Positions 7,482 through 14,919 of a stretch of DNA of 18,466 nt are shown here, one piece after another (within the stretch, counting starts at the first letter, position 1; every line of letters begins with the position of its first letter). Where the stretch lies: the NCBI GenBank assembly GCA_026988585.1, contig JALSKY010000106.1, positions 1-18,466 on the forward strand, given 5' to 3'. Both the position numbers and the translations under genes were made by a program. This stretch comes from Deltaproteobacteria bacterium (GTDB lineage Bacteria > Desulfobacterota > Dissulfuribacteria > Dissulfuribacterales > QOAL01). Below the pieces are notes generated by a model, which did no database searches, was not told the origin of the DNA, and was given only the letters and a program-made list of their open reading frames with translations.

Positions 7482-9864
7482 CGTATTCCCCCTGGAGTCC
7501 TATTGATTTCTTGGTAATTCTAACCACGGCCTTAATGAACTTTTTGGCATCTTCATAAAAGTTCACAGATGATACGTGGGCATCTGAATGGGTTAGATCA
7601 CCGACACCGCACACATATACATGAGTAGCACGGGTTTTGGTATTGATTGCCTTGTATAGCAGCCAGGCAACTACACTTGCAATTATGAGCAGTGCTGAAA
7701 GTTGAAGTGTGTTAAGTGCAGCTCCCTGGTAGGCGATCATTCCCGGTGAGTAAGCAAGTGGTTCAAGGTTGAAATGTGTAAGGATGCTGTTCATGGTTGA
7801 CATGACTGCCCCGGGAAAGATACCAAGCAATATGCAGAGAGTAGTGAAGACAAGCATTGGAGCCAACATGTACCATGAGGCCTCCTTGGTATCCTGCAGC
7901 TTTTCACTGAGCTGACCGAGATAGGCAGAGTGCATGAATTTTATAAAAGAGGCAAGAGTGAGCACACTTCCAAAGAGTGAGACTATTGCAAGACCAATAA
8001 AGCCGGAATCCATGCAGCCGTGATATATCATCCATTTGGACACAAATCCGTTGAACAGGGGCACACCTGAGATGGCCAGGGTTCCAACCATGAAACAGAA
8101 GAATGTTATGGGCATCTTCCTTGCCAGGCCACCCAACTGATCCATACGATCAGTGCCTGTAGCGATGAAGACTGCACCTGCACAGAGGAACAGCAGATTT
8201 TTGAAGAACATGTGGTTTACAAAGTGCATCAGACCGCCTGCCAGACCGATAGAGGTCATCAGTGCACAGCCCAGGACAACATACCCCAACTGGCTGACAG
8301 TATGGAAAATCAGGAGTCTCTTCATGCTGTTGGTCAGCAGGGCAAAGGATGCTGCCATAACTATGGTAATGGCGCCTATCCATGCAGCTACATGCTGGAT
8401 CTGGGCCAGAGTGAACAGTTTGGAACTCACAGCACCTGCAGCCATGGCAACAAAAAATATCTTCACCATCATGAAGGGGCCACTTTTCAGCACAGTGGAG
8501 GAGATGTAGCCGCTGATAGGCGTTGGTGCCGGTTTGGGATGCATCTGAAAATCGATACGGAAAGGTAATTGTGCGGCTTTCATAAGAAATACGAAGGTGA
8601 GCAGGGCTGTTGCAACAGCACCTGCCTCGGTGAAGACGTAACTCTGGACCAGTTGCTCAAGGTTGAGGGTCCTGGTCTCCTCATATACAGCTGCTACTGC
8701 AACAGTTAAAATAGCTGCTCCAAAGTAGTTGTATGTGAAATACTTGCTTGCCTCCTGGACAGAGAAGGCGTCTTCCTCATGGATCAGGGCTATATAGAGC
8801 ACCCAGCCACTCATTATCTCCCACCAGAAGAACATGCTCCACAAGTCCTTTGCCAGACAGACACCCACCAGTCCAGCCATCATCAGCAAAAAGAAACAGT
8901 AGAACCGGTACTGTTTATGGGAGTGTTCCATATAACTTACTGAATATGTGAACTGAAGCACTCCCATGAACAGAACCAGAAAGGCGAAGCTCTTGCTGTA
9001 TATGTCAGCATCACAGGCAGCGAGAGGGATCATGGAGACAAGACATAGAGCTGATGCAGCCAGTGCGCTAATCCTGTTATTGTTTATCTTCTGGCCGGTA
9101 AAGTATATTGCAATGGCGCCGAAGATCATCATTACTACCGTGATGGGCCATGATATGCTCAGGGGAGGTGCCCCCTTTGCTGATGCTCCCAGCACCCCGG
9201 ACAAAAATGCAAATGGTTTGAAGGCCAGGGCGGGCGCCAATCCACCGATCAGGATGAACACCACCAGACCATAAAGTGGAGCAAGTTTGGGAATGGTGAA
9301 ATCATCTTTAAGGGGCTTGCCGTTATATTTGTCGAGGAAGAGGAATCGAAACACCCTTATAAACACCAGGAAATAGAGCAGTTCTCCTGCAGCAAGTAGA
9401 ATGGAGTTGTAAAGCTTTCCAGAATCTACAAAGGCAAATACCAGAAGAAATTTACTGAAAAATGATGAGAATGGAGGAAGCCCCATCATGGCAAAAAGGC
9501 CAATCCCCATTGGAATGGTAAGGCGGGGAAGGACCCTGGCCACGCCCCTCATCTCTGTAAGCTTCTCTGTACCAGCCTTTTCGCACAGAGTTTTTGCCAC
9601 AAGGAAAACAAGGACAAAGATGATTGAATAGTTGAAGACATGGAAAAGGAATGCAGATAACGCAAAGTGTGAATCTACCGTGAGGGATGACCGTAGTTCC
9701 ACTACCAGGCCAACCAGTGCAAAGAGGAATACCCTCTTCAGGTTCTTGTGAAACAGGGCCTTGATTCCGCAGAATATGAAGATCATCTCACTCAGGATAT
9801 TGAGGACCTCAGCGGTAGGCCCATGAATCAATGCGCTTGCTCCATTTACTGCATTGGGATCCAT
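7471..9864 (-). CDS. cooM: CooM-like antiporter subunit: partial N-terminal plus complete C-terminal NuoL-type module
   Basis: A 797-residue, largely membrane-embedded protein. Residues about 285-740 are a complete NuoL/MrpA-type antiporter module with the ion-path residues E349 (WWEIMSGW), K429 (FLMKAAQLPF), H551/K555 (NHMFFKNLLF) and K610 (GFVSKWM). Residues about 9-225 resemble only the second half of such a module: NLKRVFLF matches SMKRLLIF, FHVFNYSIIF matches MHFVNHMFFK, and GLPPFSSFFSKF matches GVPLFNGFVSKW. In this copy the key His and Lys are Y79 and F83, while the last Lys (K138) is kept. A soluble tail follows from about 740. It should form the distal ion-translocating arm of the hydrogenase. 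The ATG has a strong AAGGAG five bases upstream. The CooM proteins I recall are much longer (about 1,200 residues or more), so this one looks shortened at its N-terminus. Confidence 0.85.
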   Translation of the reverse strand: MDPNAVNGASALIHGPTAEVLNILSEMIFIFCGIKALFHKNLKRVFLFALVGLVVELRSSLTVDSHFALSAFLFHVFNYSIIFVLVFLVAKTLCEKAGTEKLTEMRGVARVLPRLTIPMGIGLFAMMGLPPFSSFFSKFLLVFAFVDSGKLYNSILLAAGELLYFLVFIRVFRFLFLDKYNGKPLKDDFTIPKLAPLYGLVVFILIGGLAPALAFKPFAFLSGVLGASAKGAPPLSISWPITVVMMIFGAIAIYFTGQKINNNRISALAASALCLVSMIPLAACDADIYSKSFAFLVLFMGVLQFTYSVSYMEHSHKQYRFYCFFLLMMAGLVGVCLAKDLWSMFFWWEIMSGWVLYIALIHEEDAFSVQEASKYFTYNYFGAAILTVAVAAVYEETRTLNLEQLVQSYVFTEAGAVATALLTFVFLMKAAQLPFRIDFQMHPKPAPTPISGYISSTVLKSGPFMMVKIFFVAMAAGAVSSKLFTLAQIQHVAAWIGAITIVMAASFALLTNSMKRLLIFHTVSQLGYVVLGCALMTSIGLAGGLMHFVNHMFFKNLLFLCAGAVFIATGTDRMDQLGGLARKMPITFFCFMVGTLAISGVPLFNGFVSKWMIYHGCMDSGFIGLAIVSLFGSVLTLASFIKFMHSAYLGQLSEKLQDTKEASWYMLAPMLVFTTLCILLGIFPGAVMSTMNSILTHFNLEPLAYSPGMIAYQGAALNTLQLSALLIIASVVAWLLYKAINTKTRATHVYVCGVGDLTHSDAHVSSVNFYEDAKKFIKAVVRITKKSIGLQGEYVER

Positions 9865-9885
9865 AGATGCTCCTTAAACCTTCTG

Positions 9886-9914
9886 GTGAAAATTTATAGT
9901 TGTGATGCTATAAG
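9886..9914 (+). promoter_or_regulatory. Plus-strand extended -10 promoter candidate
   Basis: On the plus strand TATAAG (9909-9914, five of six matches to TATAAT) has an upstream TG at 9906-9907 (extended -10) and GTGAAA (9886-9891, four of six matches to TTGACA) at the ideal 17-base spacing. It would start RNA near 9921, pointing away from cooM and into the hairpin cluster. No protein gene lies downstream on this strand, which is why a small RNA is suggested. Confidence 0.4.
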
Positions 9915-9920
9915 CGGTAT

Positions 9921-10070
9921 GATGCCATTTGATATATCTGAGAGGTCTGATAGACCCATGGTCTGTGGTACCAATGAGTTCAGTGGGTCTTTGGTGAGAC
10001 CTGTTTCTGTTCAAACTGCCATGGTTGAGGTGCGCAAAGATATTGGCAGCCGCTTTCGGAGCGGTTTTAT
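9921..10070 (+). ncRNA. Candidate structured RNA (small RNA or cooM leader), class not recognised
   Basis: Three compact helices follow each other. Helix A is nested: AGGTCT 9943-9948 with AGACCT 9997-10002, inside it AGACCCA 9952-9958 with TGGGTCT 9984-9990, and inside that CTG 9963-9965 with CAG 9981-9983. Helix B is CTGCCA 10016-10021 with TGGCAG 10044-10049. Helix C is CCGCT 10050-10054 with AGCGG 10060-10064, directly abutting B. On the plus strand C is followed by TTTTAT, can extend by a G-U and an A-U pair, and so resembles a terminator; an extended -10 promoter lies at the other end. The minus-strand copy would instead form a leader in the cooM mRNA. It matches no riboswitch consensus I can recall. 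The strand is uncertain. Confidence 0.35.
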
Positions 10071-10158
10071 CTGTTGAGTAATGAGGGTGTTGATGCAGAA
10101 AAAATCTTTTCAAATTAAGGTTGTTGACCATCAGTCTTCCACCAAAGAATGTCTGCTG

Positions 10159-10194
10159 AAAACTGAATTTTCTTTTTAAGAACTATTCAGTTTT
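10159..10194. repeat. 10-bp perfect inverted repeat in the hydrogenase control region
   Basis: AAAACTGAAT (10159-10168) and ATTCAGTTTT (10185-10194) are exact inverted copies. The 16-base centre contains a further 5-bp pairing, TTCTT (10170-10174) with AAGAA (10178-10182). It may be an operator for a dimeric regulator or an AU-rich hairpin. It lies about 300 bases upstream of cooM, on the promoter side of the structured element. Confidence 0.5.
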
Positions 10195-10367
10195 GAGAAG
10201 GTTTGCGAAAACTAACATAAAAAAACTTAGTGTGCAAACATTGATTTGAAAAAAATAAAAATATTGTGAAATTAGATAGTTGTTATCAGTTTTTGGATTA
10301 TTTTGCTCTGTTTTTCAGGAGGGATGTTGTGAATCTCTATTCATTTTTTGACTGTGCCCCTTAACCC

Positions 10368-11399
10368 TCACTGGAATATCTTTTTGAGAAGGGATCTCAG
10401 CCGCCCATGTATCAGGCGTAATGGACTGAAGGTAAGGGGCTTCAGTTCCTCTGGAAGGATGAAGTTACGGGCCTCTGGAAAATCAGATGGTTTAAGCAGA
10501 GGAAATATCAAGTTAGTGAGATCTGTTGACGCTGATGGACCGTGCCGTTTCTGTGCCTGTCTCAGAAGAGGAACCATCTCCGGCCCAATCCCTATGATTT
10601 CGCACGCAGCCCTGTCTATGGCTATGGCATCAGCACACCCTGCAAGCAGGCCCATGGGAAAGGGATCACCGCCGGCAGGCCCTGTTACATGCATGGCAAC
10701 AACTGCGTCCAGAACTGTAACCGTTTTCGGAAGGATTTCATTGAGATCGATTATCATGTCACAAAAGAGTTCCATGTCATGGCCGTATTTTGTGTGATAC
10801 CATGCCTTTCTGAATCCTGATACTGTTCCGAAAAGATTCTTCATTGCGCATGTCAGAACCATCTGACAATGGGCCTTGAGTCTGGGTAGATTGATTATCA
10901 GGTCGGTTTCCAGGGCATATTCAGATACCCCTGCTGTTATACCGCAGGGCAGTCTCACTGGTACAGGTCTTGAATGAGGTTTGAGGTCAATGCCCATACC
11001 ATCCAGCATTTCCAATATACCCAGCTTCTTCAGAACTATCCTGGCTGTACCAAAGGCAGGTGAATCAGCCACAGTTATCTGAGCCCCGTAATCCCTGAGT
11101 ATTTTACAGAGGGCCAGTATCATTTCAGGGGATGTGACGCTGAGCGGGTCACCAGGCTTTACGAGATTGGGTTTCACCAATATGTTTCTGCCGTGGAGAT
11201 TACCTATGTTCAGCCGGTTCAACAGGTCATCTGTCTCCCTTTCCAGGAGCTCCGGAGATGGACAGGATCTTTCTGTGTCAGAAATGGTAGCATCTGGTAT
11301 GTCGATCCTTTTCAGGAATACAGGGATTCCCAATCCTGTGTGATCAGCTGGAGTGCCGCAGCTTGAATAGTCAGTAGTATGTAGGGCGCGAGAAGTCAT
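10368..11399 (-). CDS. DUF362 domain protein without a ferredoxin domain
   Basis: A 343-residue protein. The DUF362 features visible are ILVKPNLV (73-80), a strand-helix leading to VADSPAFG (110-117), the stretch PRLKAHCQMVLTCAMKNLFG (172-191) and the glycine-rich VTGPAGGDP (238-246). DUF362 proteins are often fused to a two-cluster ferredoxin domain; this one has none, and its scattered cysteines form no cluster motif. The function of the family is not settled; some members occur near redox and cofactor genes. The ATG overlaps the stop of the SNF2 helicase gene as ATGA with no clear Shine-Dalgarno sequence, so translation is probably coupled. The first 25 residues look weakly conserved in character and the true start could be later. 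Confidence 0.8.
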   Translation of the reverse strand: MTSRALHTTDYSSCGTPADHTGLGIPVFLKRIDIPDATISDTERSCPSPELLERETDDLLNRLNIGNLHGRNILVKPNLVKPGDPLSVTSPEMILALCKILRDYGAQITVADSPAFGTARIVLKKLGILEMLDGMGIDLKPHSRPVPVRLPCGITAGVSEYALETDLIINLPRLKAHCQMVLTCAMKNLFGTVSGFRKAWYHTKYGHDMELFCDMIIDLNEILPKTVTVLDAVVAMHVTGPAGGDPFPMGLLAGCADAIAIDRAACEIIGIGPEMVPLLRQAQKRHGPSASTDLTNLIFPLLKPSDFPEARNFILPEELKPLTFSPLRLIHGRLRSLLKKIFQ

Positions 11400-14300
11400 G
11401 AAAAGAGTATGGCCAGATCTTCAGGCGAGAGCCGGGATATCATATCCTTGCTGCCACTGAGGACCGAACCGGCGATCTTTTTCTTTTTGTCCTGGAGTCT
11501 GGTCACCTTCTCCTCTACAGTGTTGGAGGAGATAAGCCTGTATGTTACCACGGTCTTTTTCTGGCCGATCCTGTGGCTGCGGTCTATGGCCTGAAGCTCC
11601 ACAGCGGGATTCCACCATGGATCCACTATGAAAACATAGTCTGCTGCAGTCAGGTTAAGCCCAAGGCCACCTGCCTTCAGGCTGATGAGAAAGAGAGGAG
11701 CTTCTTCATTCATCTGGAACCTGCTCACTCTGGCCTCCCGATCCTTTTGCGGTACCTTGCCATCCAGGTATTCATAGGAGATACCCTTGCTGTCCAGCTC
11801 CTCTTTGATGAAACCCAACATCCTGGTGAACTGGGAAAAGATCAGGGCCTTGTGGCCTGTGGCAAGGGTTTCTTCAATGAGGCAGATCAGCCTGTTAAAT
11901 TTACCAGAGGGTGCATCGGCACCAACCAGTCCAGGATGGTTGGCAGCCTGTCTCAGTCTCAGCAGACCCTCCAGGACCTTGAATCTTGTCCGGTTTGTGC
12001 CTACCTGGTTGATGCTCTCTGTGATCTCTTGCCGGTAGTGATCCCTGATGGTTGCGTATACCTGCTCTTGTTCCTCTGTCATCGGGCACAGTATGAGTTT
12101 TTCAACCTTTGAGGGGAGCTCGGCTGCAACCTCCTCCTTTGTGCGCCTGAGAACAAATGGTTTTACCAGTGTCTGGAGCATGGAAAGGGCCTGTTGATCC
12201 TCGTTGTTTATCGGTTTTACATAGTTGTTGAAGAACTGGTTTCTGGACCCAAGGAGCCCTGGATTGAGAAAGGCCATCTGGCTCCATAACTCCCCTACAT
12301 GGTTTTCCAGAGGCGTTCCTGTCAAACATAGTCGATGTGCCCCGTCTAAGAGGCGGGCAGCCTTTGCTGCCACTGAATCAGGGTTTTTGATGGCCTGACT
12401 CTCATCGAGTATGAGATAGTTGAATCTTATCTCCTTCAATACCTCTATGTCTCTGCGCATTATTCCGTATGAAGTTATAATCAGGTGGTGATCAGAAAAC
12501 TCCTCAAGGTTTGTCTTTCTGTCTGTCCCTGTGTAGCTCAGTACCTTCAGGTCAGGCGTGAATTTCTTTGCCTCATTGATCCAGTTGAATATCAAGGAGG
12601 TAGGCGCCACTACCAGGGAGGGACTATCTTTTCTCTTTCCTGGGCGGGAACATAGCCAGGCCAGTATCTGCACTGTCTTTCCAAGCCCCATATCATCTGC
12701 GAGGATGCCGCCAAACTCCATCTGTTCCAGGAATCTGAACCAGCCCAGTGCCTCCATCTGGTATGGCCTGAGTCTGCCCCGGAATCCTTTGGGCGCAGGT
12801 ATTGGCCTTATACCATCAAAGGATTTCAATCTTTTTACATGGTTTTCGAACCTGTTATCTATCTCTATGTTGCCGGATTCTCCTGTGCCACTATCTTCCT
12901 GAAGCAGAGCATCAAGAAGAAGGGCCTGGGAAGAGTGGTATCTGAGACTCTTCTCATGCCCTGAACCTCTATCGGCCATCTTGAGAAGGGCAAGGTGGTT
13001 CTCGATCCACCGAGATGGCAGGATCCCTATCTGTTCCGAGTTGAGTTGTATTGTCCTCGAGCCCTTGAGATAGGCCTCCACCATCTCAGGAAGAGATATG
13101 GATTCTCCGTGAAACTCAATGGTTCCATCCAGATCGAACCAGTCGATTCCAGATCTGATGGTAAACCTGGATACCTTACCTGGGATGAACGGTTTCCGTT
13201 CCCGGGTCTGAAGGATTACTCCTTGCTGGTCGAGCCTGTCCAGTAGCTCGGTTGCATGGCTCAGGGGGATCTGTATCGAATTGATGTTCAGATCAATGCC
13301 ATGTTTCCGAACCATGTCCAGGAGTTCCTGTTCGGCATTAAAATTACGCTGAATCAGTACCCAAGAGTTGGTGTCAAGTATCTGAGTCTGATCACTGGAA
13401 CTGGCGATTTCATGAGGGCCATAGATGAAAAAGGGCTCTGCAGTTATATGGTCTCCCTCTATTTCAATAATCAGCTTCAGCTTTGGCAGCTCATTCTCGA
13501 TCCTTTTCGGGGCTATCTCTTCGGAAATATCTAGAGTTCCCTGGATACCTGTTTTTTCTTCCCATTCCAGGAGTTCTGGCAGGGTGCTCCGTTTAAGATT
13601 CAGCCCGTTTTTCTGGTGGATCAACTTCTTCATGGCCTTGATGGCAGAGAGTTTGGGTCCATGAATCTGGAAAAGTTCTGATCCGTAGATGAAAAAGAGC
13701 GGAATAGTATCGAAGAAGAGTTCCGGATCGTTAATGGATATGGTGCAGGCCTCTATGGCATGATCCTGGATATGATCCAGAGAATAAAGAATGATTTCCG
13801 GAGAGAGTTTTACCCTGTCCTTATCTTCTCCTGTTTCATGGACCTTTAGTTTAAGCCTGGCCAGAGGGTTTGAGGGCAACCGCAACAGAGGAATCTCTAT
13901 CTTGCTTATCTCGTCAACCACATTGCATCTGCCCGTCTCTGCCAGGATTGGGAGGATGGCTTCAAGATCCTGAGAAGACAAAGGTATGTTTTCCCTGCCA
14001 GCAGCGTAGTAGCTGCGGCTGTAGATACTGTTACGGGATGCTGCATCCTCTATCAGGGGAATGATCAGCCGATCCTGCACCATCAATCTTTGGCCTCTGC
14101 CTGACCTTGTCTTCAGGGGGCGAACCCGGCCAAATCCACCGTTTTTTTTAATGTATCGCTCCTGGACCGTGATGAAATATCCCATGGAATTGCGCAGGAG
14201 GGTGTACCATAGAACAAAGGTCTGGGGCTTCAGCGTACTGTTTTGTTGATTTTGATGCTTGGGGTTTTCTGTCCAGAATTCCGGCGAAAACAGGTCGAAA

Positions 14301-14644
14301 GGATCTTTGATCTCCGGATCGGATGAGGCAACGGCCCAGTCCATATTGTCTGCCACGAGTATGGTGGCCCAAAGATGTTTGCATGGGATGCCCTGACGGA
14401 AGAATGGGCAGGTGCAGGATGTTTTGAGTCTTGACAGCTCTTCCCCTTCCCAATCAATGGTTACCCGGTAAGGCCTGGTGCCCATTACTTCGGCAGTAAT
14501 ATGTTTCTCATCCTTCTTCAGGATCCTGACCCGTTGCTGCTTTGCATAGAGTGCTCCCCGTTTTTTGATGACAGCCATGAACTGTCGCTGGAGCTGCTTG
14601 GAAAGCTGTAACTGTTTCCTCTTTTTGCCGGGAGAGCGGGGCAT
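11396..14644 (-). CDS. SWIM zinc-finger SNF2-family DNA helicase/ATPase
   Basis: A 1082-residue protein. The basic N-terminus is followed by a SWIM zinc finger, C77-T-C79-P...C88-K-H90. A long middle region (about 100-630) resembles bacterial SNF2-associated domains without known activity. The C-terminal third is a complete SNF2 ATPase: DDMGLGKT (Walker A, Lys near residue 655), LDESQAIKNP (motif II, DESQ in place of DEAH, near 746), LTGTPLEN (near 775), then the second RecA lobe with KALIFSQFT, LKAGGLGLNLTAADYV and QAIDRSHRIGQ (near 1023). Such proteins remodel protein-nucleic acid complexes, but the bacterial substrates are mostly unknown. The start has AGGAGA five bases upstream, and a promoter candidate lies 170 bases further up. 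It is coupled to the DUF362 gene. Confidence 0.93.
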   Translation of the reverse strand: MPRSPGKKRKQLQLSKQLQRQFMAVIKKRGALYAKQQRVRILKKDEKHITAEVMGTRPYRVTIDWEGEELSRLKTSCTCPFFRQGIPCKHLWATILVADNMDWAVASSDPEIKDPFDLFSPEFWTENPKHQNQQNSTLKPQTFVLWYTLLRNSMGYFITVQERYIKKNGGFGRVRPLKTRSGRGQRLMVQDRLIIPLIEDAASRNSIYSRSYYAAGRENIPLSSQDLEAILPILAETGRCNVVDEISKIEIPLLRLPSNPLARLKLKVHETGEDKDRVKLSPEIILYSLDHIQDHAIEACTISINDPELFFDTIPLFFIYGSELFQIHGPKLSAIKAMKKLIHQKNGLNLKRSTLPELLEWEEKTGIQGTLDISEEIAPKRIENELPKLKLIIEIEGDHITAEPFFIYGPHEIASSSDQTQILDTNSWVLIQRNFNAEQELLDMVRKHGIDLNINSIQIPLSHATELLDRLDQQGVILQTRERKPFIPGKVSRFTIRSGIDWFDLDGTIEFHGESISLPEMVEAYLKGSRTIQLNSEQIGILPSRWIENHLALLKMADRGSGHEKSLRYHSSQALLLDALLQEDSGTGESGNIEIDNRFENHVKRLKSFDGIRPIPAPKGFRGRLRPYQMEALGWFRFLEQMEFGGILADDMGLGKTVQILAWLCSRPGKRKDSPSLVVAPTSLIFNWINEAKKFTPDLKVLSYTGTDRKTNLEEFSDHHLIITSYGIMRRDIEVLKEIRFNYLILDESQAIKNPDSVAAKAARLLDGAHRLCLTGTPLENHVGELWSQMAFLNPGLLGSRNQFFNNYVKPINNEDQQALSMLQTLVKPFVLRRTKEEVAAELPSKVEKLILCPMTEEQEQVYATIRDHYRQEITESINQVGTNRTRFKVLEGLLRLRQAANHPGLVGADAPSGKFNRLICLIEETLATGHKALIFSQFTRMLGFIKEELDSKGISYEYLDGKVPQKDREARVSRFQMNEEAPLFLISLKAGGLGLNLTAADYVFIVDPWWNPAVELQAIDRSHRIGQKKTVVTYRLISSNTVEEKVTRLQDKKKKIAGSVLSGSKDMISRLSPEDLAILFS

Positions 14645-14748
14645 CTAAATCTCCTGATGAATCAAGGATAGAGCAACTCTTTTCCCTGTCTGAAAAGGGT
14701 TGTCATCTCCTGTGGTTTGCCACTGATAGTCTTTTTCCCAGGTTGCAT

Positions 14749-14798
14749 GCCCTGTTTGTTGTTGAAGCATTTTGTGTGCAACAAAAAGTCATCAGGGC
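14749..14798. repeat. Bulged hairpin in the leader of the helicase gene
   Basis: GCCCTG (14749-14754) pairs with CAGGGC (14793-14798), and directly inside it TTTGTTG (14755-14761) pairs with CAACAAA (14779-14785). The only interruption is a 7-base bulge (14786-14792) on one side. That makes 13 pairs. On the minus strand the hairpin would lie within a few bases of the predicted 5' end of the helicase mRNA, so it may affect stability or bind a regulator. No T run follows, so it is not a terminator. Confidence 0.45.
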
Positions 14799-14811
14799 AG
14801 CACAACAGACT

Positions 14812-14840
14812 ATTCTACCTTAAAAGCGGGATAATGTTAA
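14812..14840 (-). promoter_or_regulatory. Sigma70-type promoter for the SNF2-DUF362 pair
   Basis: On the minus strand TTAACA (14840-14835, five of six matches to TTGACA) and TAGAAT (14817-14812, five of six to TATAAT) are separated by exactly 17 bases. Transcription would begin near 14805, leaving a leader of about 160 bases before the helicase ATG. This is the best promoter match I found in the window. Confidence 0.6.
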
Positions 14841-14919
14841 TCAGCAAGAAGAGAGTACCTTGTCCGGATTGGTTGACTCCGGCCTCACAATGTACATAAA
14901 AGGATAACAAAGCCGGACC

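Larger units (their letters stand above)
9865..10367. promoter_or_regulatory. Non-coding control region upstream of the hydrogenase operon
   Basis: About 500 bases without a convincing protein gene. The half nearer DUF362 (about 10140-10340) is strongly AT-rich and includes a 10-bp dyad; it is the likely promoter region of the cooM operon, although I find no convincing -35/-10 pair, sigma54 box or classical CooA or FNR site. The half nearer cooM holds a cluster of hairpins (9943-10064) listed separately. The weak reading frames across it look accidental. No clear terminator follows the DUF362 stop codon. Confidence 0.55.

Noticed and set aside
9748..10077. A 109-codon plus-strand reading frame overlapping the start of cooM
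   Set aside because: Its 5' half lies antisense to a clear gene, there is no ribosome site at any ATG, and the hairpins explain its 3' half better. The last 50 codons look mildly protein-like, so a tiny protein is not fully excluded.
9874..10131. An 85-codon minus-strand reading frame just before cooM with GGAAG ahead of its ATG
   Set aside because: Its composition (many His, Thr, Asn) and lack of any recognisable domain look non-coding, and it runs straight through the hairpin cluster. A leader peptide cannot be excluded.
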